Positions 1 to 3,733 of a DNA stretch of 5,211 nt are shown here, piece by piece. The stretch is from Propionibacteriaceae bacterium (GTDB lineage Bacteria; Actinomycetota; Actinomycetes; Propionibacteriales; Propionibacteriaceae), in assembly GCA_030528545.1 (NCBI GenBank), contig JAUMYR010000167.1, positions 1 to 5,211 on the forward strand, read 5' to 3'. Numbering within the stretch: the first letter of the stretch is position 1; each line of letters begins with the position of its first letter. The notes beneath the pieces were generated by a model that saw only the letters and a list, made by a program, of their open reading frames with translations, ran no database searches and had not been told where the DNA came from. The translations under genes were made by a program, and so were the position numbers.

Positions 1-46
1 CCCACAGGTCGTCGTTGAAGGTATAGAACTCGTGAGGGTTCACCAT
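1..46 (-). CDS. Possible 5' end of a leftward gene, product unknown (partial)
   Basis: Reading leftward from an ATG at 46-44, fifteen codons are open to the window edge and give MVNPHEFYTFNDDLW. A GTG at 43-41 is an alternative start one codon later. The composition (aromatic and acidic residues, no low-complexity Arg/Pro/Ala run) looks more like protein than like an antisense shadow, but fifteen codons are weak evidence. No strong ribosome binding site precedes either start. If real, the gene is divergent from the GntR-type regulator and shares a roughly 170-bp control region with it, so it is a candidate target of that regulator. I do not recognise the product. Confidence 0.35.
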   Translation of the reverse strand, partial: MVNPHEFYTFNDDLW

Positions 47-118
47 GGGACCAGGTTACCCGCCGGGGCCGGGTGTTCCCTGAAAGCTGATCCGACGTCC
101 GCTTGGCACAATAGGCGG

Positions 119-124
119 TACAAT
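119..124 (+). promoter_or_regulatory. Possible -10 element for the GntR-type gene
   Basis: TACAAT matches the SigA-type TATAAT consensus at five of six positions. No good -35 lies 16-18 bp upstream, and the TTGGCA at 103-108 is too close (10-bp spacer) to pair with it. Weak -35 boxes are common in actinobacteria. Transcription would start near 131, giving a leader of about 47 or 83 nt depending on the start codon used. The pentamer ACAAT also occurs at 108-112 and 120-124, so the same short stretch could carry an operator. Confidence 0.3.
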
Positions 125-213
125 GGGGGTGTTTGGTGGGTTCTGTCCGGGGCCCGAGACGGAATGGGTGGTCAGCGATGTGTTCGTGTCGCCTGGAATT
201 GGACGGCGGCGCC

Positions 214-570
214 GTGATCTGGCTGGATCCGGCCTCGGGCTTGCCGCCCTATGAGCAGATCAAGGCCCAGATCACCGCTGCCCGTGCCTCCGGTGAGGCC
301 CGGGCGGGGGAGAGGTTGCCTCCGGTGCGGAGCCTGGCCCGCAGCCTCGGCCTGGCTCCCAACACGGTGGCGCGGGCCTATCGCGAACTGGAGGCCGACG
401 GGCAGATCGAGACCCGGGGGCGCCTGGGCTCCTTCATCGCGGGGCGGAACGACCAATTGGACGCCGGTGCCGAGGCGGCGCGCCGCTACGTCGCCGAGGC
501 CGAGCGCCTGGGGATCGTGCCTGAGGTCGCGCTGCGTCTGGTCCGGGCCGCGCTGGCGGACCGGCTCTGA
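214..570 (+). CDS. GntR-family transcriptional regulator, YtrA-like short form
   Basis: A 118-residue DNA-binding protein. The GntR winged helix-turn-helix covers about residues 10-76: PPYEQIKAQI opens the domain, LPPVRSLARSLGLAPNTVARAYREL (residues 35-59) is the helix-turn-helix, and the wing follows at about 63-76. Only about 40 residues follow, with no FadR or aminotransferase domain, as in the YtrA subfamily, where the short tail is used for dimerisation. YtrA-type regulators usually repress ABC-transporter operons in which they are the first gene; here no transporter gene follows, so the target may be the divergent gene at the left edge or lie elsewhere. I chose the GTG at 214 because family members normally begin two to four residues before the LDP motif. 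An in-frame ATG at 178 would add 12 residues (MCSCRLELDGGA). Neither start has a strong ribosome binding site. It is convergent with the TetR-type gene, 16 bp away. Family is sure, start and target are not. Confidence 0.88.
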   Translation: MIWLDPASGLPPYEQIKAQITAARASGEARAGERLPPVRSLARSLGLAPNTVARAYRELEADGQIETRGRLGSFIAGRNDQLDAGAEAARRYVAEAERLGIVPEVALRLVRAALADRL

Positions 571-586
571 GCGGACTGGGCTGAGG

Positions 587-1408
587 TCAGGCTCCGTCGG
601 TGCGCAGTTTGGCCGCGGTGACGTGTAGCGGGTCGACCCCGTCGACATCGTCAGTCCACTGAGCGGTCTCGACGGCGATCGCGAGCAGCCGGTCGAACTC
701 CTCGGCCAGCCCCAGGTCGCGTCCGATCTCGATGCAGGTGAGGACGAACAGGTCTCCTGAGACCACCAGCTCCGGCGGGACGAAACCGAACACCTCGCAG
801 CAGATAACGCCGATAAACTTCAGCCATACCCGCTCGAACTGCCAGACCCCGGCGATGGAGTCATGGGCGGAGTCTTCCTCCGGACGTCCTCTCCGCTCGG
901 AGAGCCTCTCGGCGACGGAGAAGTAAGTCGGTGGCACCTCGTCCTCGTCGGGGCAGCGCATCGGATAGGAGCCGCCCACGGCTTGGAAGAACCTGAGGAA
1001 CAGCGCGCTGGAGCGTTCGACGGCCGACTGCGGGTCATCGGGTTTGGGGATATGGGCCAGCGGATCGCGTGGGGAGAACGCGAGACGAAACTCGTGGGGA
1101 TTGTTCAGCGCCCACTGCCGGAAGGCCGTGGCCGCCGCGATGAGGCGGGCGGCTGGGTCCTCCTGCCGGTCGGCCGCATTGGTCATCCGCTGGATCACGT
1201 CGGTCATGATCGCCTGCGTGACGAGTTCGAGGAGGCCGGTGAGACTGGGCACATAGCGGTAGAGCGCGGGCGGGGTGACCCCGAGGTGTCCCGCGACGGC
1301 TGAGATGGAAACATCACAACCCGTGCGCAAGAGGGTCCGCCCGGCAAGGACGATATCTGCGAGTGTGGCCTGACGCCGCCGCTGCACTCGCGTCGGTGAG
1401 TCACTCAT
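587..1408 (-). CDS. TetR/AcrR-family transcriptional regulator, unusually long
   Basis: A 273-residue regulator read leftward from an ATG at 1408-1406. The N-terminal TetR DNA-binding domain spans about residues 12-62, with the helix-turn-helix around S34-Y52 (ISAVAGHLGVTPPALYRYV). The next segment, RLIAAATAFRQWALNNPHEFRLAF (88-111), resembles the start of the TetR C-terminal domain type with a W-H-G-like ligand pocket (Pfam TetR_C_33). Most family members have about 190-230 residues. The extra length seems to sit around residues 113-185, a Pro- and acid-rich stretch (PDEDEVPP at 153-160) ahead of the helix GVWQFERVWLKF. The ligand cannot be predicted. Such proteins commonly repress their own promoter and a neighbour; the 486-bp region between this gene and dnaB is where its operator would be expected. 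The ribosome binding site is weak (GAG about 12 nt upstream). The gene overlaps no other and is convergent with the GntR-type gene. Confidence 0.9.
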   Translation of the reverse strand: MSDSPTRVQRRRQATLADIVLAGRTLLRTGCDVSISAVAGHLGVTPPALYRYVPSLTGLLELVTQAIMTDVIQRMTNAADRQEDPAARLIAAATAFRQWALNNPHEFRLAFSPRDPLAHIPKPDDPQSAVERSSALFLRFFQAVGGSYPMRCPDEDEVPPTYFSVAERLSERRGRPEEDSAHDSIAGVWQFERVWLKFIGVICCEVFGFVPPELVVSGDLFVLTCIEIGRDLGLAEEFDRLLAIAVETAQWTDDVDGVDPLHVTAAKLRTDGA

Positions 1409-1496
1409 GGGTCAATCATCTCGCATTTCTGCTCACCGTTGGCACATTTGGTCATCCGGGCTGAGGATTCGCGCACGCGGGATGGGCGCCCTTGGG

Positions 1497-1515
1497 CATC
1501 CCTTGACGAGGGATG
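1497..1515. repeat. Inverted repeat CATCCCT-N5-AGGGATG
   Basis: Perfect 7-bp arms around the 5-nt centre tgacg. A third copy of the half-site, GGGATG, lies at 1479-1484, so GGGATG and CATCCC occur three times within 37 bp. The centre overlaps TTGACG (1503-1508), a possible rightward -35 hexamer; the best downstream -10 (TATGAC at 1524-1529) is only 15 bp away, so the promoter reading is weak. It could be an operator for the adjacent TetR-type regulator, whose family binds palindromes of this size. That link is inference. Confidence 0.45.
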
Positions 1516-1520
1516 TTAGG

Positions 1521-1537
1521 TGGTATGACACTGGTAT
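1521..1537. repeat. Direct repeat TGGTAT at 11-bp period
   Basis: TGGTAT occurs at 1521-1526 and again at 1532-1537, exactly 11 bp apart, which puts both copies on nearly the same face of the helix. This is the arrangement expected for a dimeric or tandem DNA-binding protein. The binding protein is unknown, and a chance origin is possible for a 6-mer. Confidence 0.3.
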
Positions 1538-1583
1538 CCGGCGCCCGGCGGCGCTGAGCTTCGGTTCCCTCCCTGACGTTGCC

Positions 1584-1598
1584 AGCGCCCCGGGCGCT
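1584..1598. repeat. GC-rich inverted repeat AGCGCCC-N-GGGCGCT
   Basis: Perfect 7-bp arms around a single central C. As RNA the loop would have to open to at least three nucleotides, leaving about six base pairs. It has no following T-tract and no upstream gene on the plus strand, so a terminator role is unlikely. It may be a protein-binding palindrome or chance in GC-rich DNA. Confidence 0.3.
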
Positions 1599-1620
1599 CA
1601 CCTGATTGAGCGGACACTGG

Positions 1621-1656
1621 AACCAAATGTTACGATTCTGTAACGATCGTTTTTGC
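1621..1656. promoter_or_regulatory. AT-rich patch with overlapping palindromes and ACGAT repeats
   Basis: About two thirds A+T in otherwise GC-rich DNA. It contains GTTAC-N6-GTAAC (1629-1644), the perfect 10-bp palindrome AACGATCGTT (1642-1651), and ACGAT in direct repeat at 1632-1636 and 1643-1647 (11-bp period) with an inverted copy at 1646-1650. A run of five T follows (1650-1654). GTAAC half-sites are reported for the response regulator MtrA of actinobacteria, though usually as direct repeats, so that match is only suggestive. The patch lies about 50 bp from the DnaA-box cluster and could serve as an easily melted segment. Confidence 0.45.
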
Positions 1657-1703
1657 TTGTCGGCGCGGAAAGTACGGACTTGTGGGCGCGCTGTGCGTGA
1701 CCT

Positions 1704-1764
1704 TGTGGATAAGTCGCGGCGGAGTTTGGCCACTCATCCACAGTCTGTGGATGGATTGTCCACA
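1704..1764. promoter_or_regulatory. Cluster of four DnaA-box-like 9-mers
   Basis: Four DnaA-type 9-mers lie within 61 bp. Box 1 (1704-1712, minus) is a perfect TTATCCACA. Box 2 (1734-1742, plus) is TCATCCACA, one mismatch. Box 3 (1746-1754, minus) is CCATCCACA, two mismatches. Box 4 (1756-1764, plus) is TTGTCCACA, the form preferred in Streptomyces-type origins. DnaA is the initiator protein and also a transcription factor that binds such sites. The cluster ends about 100 bp upstream of the proposed dnaB promoter and 130 bp from the dnaB start codon, so it may regulate helicase expression, titrate DnaA or act as an origin-like element. A complete actinobacterial oriC normally has many more boxes and lies beside dnaA, which is not in the window. 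Confidence 0.75.
1735..1753. repeat. Perfect palindrome formed by two head-to-head DnaA boxes
   Basis: CATCCACAgtcTGTGGATG has 8-bp arms around a 3-bp centre. The arms are the cores of DnaA boxes 2 and 3, facing each other. Box 4 starts two bases after box 3, in the opposite orientation to it, so three sites are packed into 31 bp (1734-1764). Such close packing would favour cooperative binding. Confidence 0.7.
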
Positions 1765-1866
1765 GGCCGAGCCCGGGGCTGAGAGGCGCGGGTGCGCCGA
1801 AGGCGCTAATTTTGCAAGTCCGTGAGTTGAGGTAGGCCCCGTCACGAAAATGTCGGTGGACGTGCC

Positions 1867-1872
1867 TAGCCT
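1867..1872 (+). promoter_or_regulatory. Possible -10 element of dnaB
   Basis: TAGCCT fits the TAnnnT pattern of actinobacterial SigA-type -10 elements. Transcription would start near 1879, giving a short leader of about 16 nt that contains little besides the ribosome binding site. No clear -35 is seen at the usual distance. It is proposed by position and pattern only. Confidence 0.35.
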
Positions 1873-1879
1873 GAAGACG

Positions 1880-1890
1880 AGGAGGTGATC
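1880..1890 (+). promoter_or_regulatory. Near-perfect Shine-Dalgarno sequence of dnaB
   Basis: AGGAGGTGATC is complementary to the whole 3' end of bacterial 16S rRNA, not just its GGAGG core. The core ends nine bases before the ATG at 1895, the usual spacing. It fixes the dnaB start and suggests efficient translation. No other gene in the window has a site of this strength. Confidence 0.85.
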
Positions 1891-1894
1891 GGCC

Positions 1895-3262
1895 ATGGCG
1901 GAGGTGCTGCGTTTCGACCAGCACGGTGGTGCATCCCCGGAGCTCGATCGCACTCCACCCCAGGATCTGGCGGCTGAGCAGAGCGTGCTCGGTGCCATGC
2001 TGATGAGCAAGGACGCGATCAGCGCGGCCGTCGAGATCGTCCGGGGCGGCGATTTCTACCGGCCCGCCCATGAGTTCATCTTCGATGCGATCGTGAACCT
2101 GTATGGCCGGGGCGAGCCTGCCGATCCGGTGACGGTGGCGGCTGAGCTGAGCAAGCGCGGCGAGCTGGGCCGCATCGGTGGCCCGGTCTATCTACACGAC
2201 CTGCTGGCGGCGGTCTCGATCGCGGCGAACGCGGCCTACTACGCCGAGATCGTGCGCGACAAGGCGGTCCTGCGGCGCCTGGTCAACGCCTCGCTCAAGA
2301 TCGCACAGCTCGGCTATGCGGGCGTCGGTGATGTCGATGCCATCGTGGACGAGGCCCAGCAGACCCTGTTCGAGGTCACCGAGAACAAGACCAGCGAGGA
2401 CTATCAGCCGTTGTCGATGCTGATCCAGCCCACGCTGGACGAGATGGAGACGCTGTCGCGCAATGACGCGATGTCGGGGGTGCCGACCGGTTTCTCGCAG
2501 CTGGATTCCATGACCAATGGCCTGCATCCGGGGCAGATGATTATCATCGCGGCGCGTCCCGGCGCGGGTAAATCGACCCTGGCCTTGGACTTTTGTCGCT
2601 CCGCGGCGATCCGGCACGGGCTGACCACGGCCTTCTTCTCGCTGGAGATGAGCCAGACCGAGATCGTGATGAAACTGGTCAGCGCCGAGGCCGGGGTCTC
2701 GCTCAAGCGGATCCGTTCGGGCGGGTTGGACGAATCTGAGTGGGATGCGGTGGTCGCCAAGATGTCGGAGATGAACGACAAGCCGCTGTTCATCGATGAC
2801 TCGCCGAACCTGACGATGATGGAGATCCGTTCCAAGGCCCGCCGTCTCAAACAGCGCCACGACCTGAAGATGATCGTCATCGACTACCTCCAGCTGATGA
2901 GCTCGGGCAAGAAGGTGGAATCTCGCCAGCTGGAGGTCAGTGAGTTCTCTCGTCAGATCAAGCTGCTGGCTAAGGAGCTGGAGGTGCCGGTGGTGGCGCT
3001 GAGCCAGCTCAACCGTGGCCCGGAGCAGCGCAAGGACGGCGTCCCGCAGGTCAGCGACTTGCGCGAATCCGGATCGCTGGAACAGGACGCCGACATCGTG
3101 CTCCTAGTGCACCGCGAGGACATGTACAACCGGGATGACCCCTCGGTGAAGGGCATGGCCGATATCTACGTCGCCAAACACCGCAACGGTGAGACCGGCA
3201 AGATCGAGTGTGTCTTCCAGGGCCACTATTCCCGCTTCACCGACGTCGGGGTCGGCGTCTGA
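1895..3262 (+). CDS. dnaB: Replicative DNA helicase DnaB
   Basis: A 455-residue hexameric 5'-to-3' helicase that unwinds DNA ahead of the replication fork and recruits primase. The N-terminal DnaB domain covers about residues 22-125 (PPQDLAAEQSVLGAML at 21-36). The RecA-like motor follows from about 185: Walker A RPGAGKST (221-228, catalytic Lys K226), SLEM with the likely catalytic glutamate E251, Walker B MIVIDYLQL (326-334, D330), the GSLEQDAD motif (393-400), and AKHRNGETG (427-435), where K428 and R430 correspond to the trans-acting basic residues of the family. All key residues are present and the length is normal. There is no intein, although inteins interrupt DnaB in some actinobacteria. 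In many actinobacteria dnaB lies near rpsF-ssb-rpsR-rplI; those genes are not visible here. It appears to be transcribed alone, behind DnaA boxes and with non-coding DNA on both sides. The start is fixed by a very strong ribosome binding site. Confidence 0.98.
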   Translation: MAEVLRFDQHGGASPELDRTPPQDLAAEQSVLGAMLMSKDAISAAVEIVRGGDFYRPAHEFIFDAIVNLYGRGEPADPVTVAAELSKRGELGRIGGPVYLHDLLAAVSIAANAAYYAEIVRDKAVLRRLVNASLKIAQLGYAGVGDVDAIVDEAQQTLFEVTENKTSEDYQPLSMLIQPTLDEMETLSRNDAMSGVPTGFSQLDSMTNGLHPGQMIIIAARPGAGKSTLALDFCRSAAIRHGLTTAFFSLEMSQTEIVMKLVSAEAGVSLKRIRSGGLDESEWDAVVAKMSEMNDKPLFIDDSPNLTMMEIRSKARRLKQRHDLKMIVIDYLQLMSSGKKVESRQLEVSEFSRQIKLLAKELEVPVVALSQLNRGPEQRKDGVPQVSDLRESGSLEQDADIVLLVHREDMYNRDDPSVKGMADIYVAKHRNGETGKIECVFQGHYSRFTDVGVGV

Positions 3263-3264
3263 GA

Positions 3265-3284
3265 CTGCCCCGGTGATGGGGCGG
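3265..3284 (+). terminator. Probable dnaB terminator hairpin
   Basis: Directly after the stop codon, CTGCCCC and GGGGCGG can pair through seven base pairs (one G-U) around the loop ggtgat. There is no T-tract, as is common for actinobacterial terminators. Position supports the call; strength cannot be judged by eye. Confidence 0.45.
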
Positions 3285-3400
3285 ACCCCGAGGCTCGCTG
3301 CGGGGCGGGCCCGGTGCCCAGCGGCAAGCGCCACCCAGCAGGGAGGAACCGGGAGTCGGCGCTGGCACGATCGAGGCCCGCGAGCCCGCCACACCGCCCC

Positions 3401-3494
3401 ACCGGGGCCGCGAAGGGTCAGCCGCTCGCGGTGATCGTGACCGGCCGCCGAGGAGTCCGGTCGTGGTTTAGGCCCCGGTCAGGGAAGCCGGGGC
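3401..3494 (+). other. Competing hairpin arms (ACCGGGGCC, GGCCCCGGT, CCGGGGC)
   Basis: The segment GCCCCGG (3472-3478) can pair with CCGGGGC (3488-3494) as a 7-bp hairpin with a 9-nt loop, or with the upstream ACCGGGGCC (3401-3409) through nine perfect pairs using 3471-3479. The two pairings exclude each other, which is the layout of an attenuator or riboregulator. GC-rich DNA produces such matches by chance more often than balanced DNA does, and no known RNA family is recognised. Confidence 0.3.
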
Positions 3495-3559
3495 GCTCCC
3501 CAGGCTCACACCGCCCGCGGTGCCGTCCCGGAGATGTGCCCGGCGCTGGCGGACTCCTC
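3450..3559. repeat. 10-bp inverted repeat enclosing smaller hairpins
   Basis: GAGGAGTCCG (3450-3459) and CGGACTCCTC (3550-3559) are perfect complements 90 bp apart. Between them lie the hairpin 3472-3494 and the hairpin CACCG-cccg-CGGTG (3509-3522 region), and GCCG (3522-3525) can pair with CGGC (3541-3544). Together these could fold as one closed stem with a multi-branched interior, as a structured RNA might. No protein is encoded across it. It could instead be the ends of a tiny decayed element. Confidence 0.35.
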
Positions 3560-3592
3560 CTGCCCCGCGAGGGATGGGTCCCGGCCTCACCC

Positions 3593-3604
3593 GATAGGGC
3601 TATC
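3593..3604. repeat. Small palindrome GATAG-gg-CTATC
   Basis: Perfect 5-bp arms around gg. It sits at the edge of the less GC-rich control region of the following gene, about 130 bp before its start, and could be an operator half of that promoter region. Function unknown. Confidence 0.25.
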
Positions 3605-3628
3605 AGGCGAGCCCGGTAAAAGCCAGTT

Positions 3629-3644
3629 TGTGTGTTCTGTCACA
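3629..3644. promoter_or_regulatory. Crp/GlxR-like binding site
   Basis: TGTGT-gttctg-TCACA matches the Crp-family consensus TGTGA-N6-TCACA at nine of ten conserved positions, with the correct spacing. Actinobacterial Crp/GlxR proteins use the same core. It lies 90 bp upstream of the ATG of the following gene, a sensible place for activation or repression. I found no convincing -10 after it. Confidence 0.4.
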
Positions 3645-3720
3645 ATTGAGATGGAGAGGGCGATGCGAATGCGTCGTTGATGTGGAGAAAGGGCGCCTGC
3701 TCCTTGTGAGGGAAGCTGGC

Positions 3721-3730
3721 GGGGAGAGGG
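3721..3730 (+). promoter_or_regulatory. Ribosome binding site of the 413-residue gene
   Basis: The purine run GGGGAGAGGG ends three bases before the ATG at 3734, with the GGAG portion at about ten. It supports this start over later in-frame candidates. Confidence 0.55.
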
Positions 3731-3733
3731 AAC

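Larger units (their letters stand above)
1409..1894. other. Divergent intergenic region between the TetR-type gene and dnaB
   Basis: 486 bp with no credible coding sequence; the open frames here are Arg/Pro/Ser-rich and look random. From left to right it holds a hairpin at 1497-1515, an 11-bp-period direct repeat at 1521-1537, a GC-rich inverted repeat at 1584-1598, an AT-rich patch with nested palindromes at 1621-1656, a DnaA-box cluster at 1704-1764, and the dnaB promoter and ribosome binding site at 1867-1890. It must also hold the promoter for the leftward TetR-type gene, but I could not find a convincing -35/-10 pair for it. The length and density of repeats are more than two promoters need. 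Confidence 0.7.
3263..3733. other. Long GC-rich intergenic region after dnaB
   Basis: 471 bp with no credible gene. Open frames through it are Arg/Pro/Gly-rich, lack a good ribosome binding site and resemble no protein I know. It holds a likely dnaB terminator (3265-3284), a hairpin-rich segment (3450-3559), a small palindrome (3593-3604), a Crp-like site (3629-3644) and the ribosome binding site of the next gene. GC content falls noticeably after about 3600, marking the control region of the next gene. A tiny ATG frame at 3651 encodes only nine residues (MERAMRMRR) without a clear ribosome binding site, so I do not call it. Confidence 0.65.

Noticed and set aside
172..648. Leftward open frame of 158 codons
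   Set aside because: Antisense to the GntR-type gene and overlaps the end of the TetR-type gene; rich in Arg, Pro and Gln, typical of a high-GC shadow frame.
863..1303. Rightward open frame of 146 codons
   Set aside because: Lies wholly antisense to the TetR-type gene. Its protein is Gly/Arg/Glu-rich with no recognisable domain, and the opposite strand has clear family motifs.
1646..1654. AACGATCGTT followed by T residues as an intrinsic terminator
   Set aside because: The palindrome has no loop, so the stem would be only three pairs; there is also no upstream plus-strand gene to end.
1409..1894. CRISPR array, tRNA or transposon ends
   Set aside because: The repeats are too short and irregular for a CRISPR array, no cloverleaf or CCA-type end is visible, and no transposase or matched terminal repeats are present.
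1598..2071. Leftward open frame across the DnaA boxes into dnaB
   Set aside because: No ribosome binding site, random-looking composition, and overlaps the dnaB start and the conserved boxes.
2561..2580. Possible intein insertion point at the DnaB Walker A motif
   Set aside because: The motif is uninterrupted and the protein has normal length; there is no intein.
3314..3619. Rightward open frame of 101 codons in the region after dnaB
   Set aside because: Dominated by Arg, Pro and Gly, no ribosome binding site, and coincides with hairpin structures; not protein-like.
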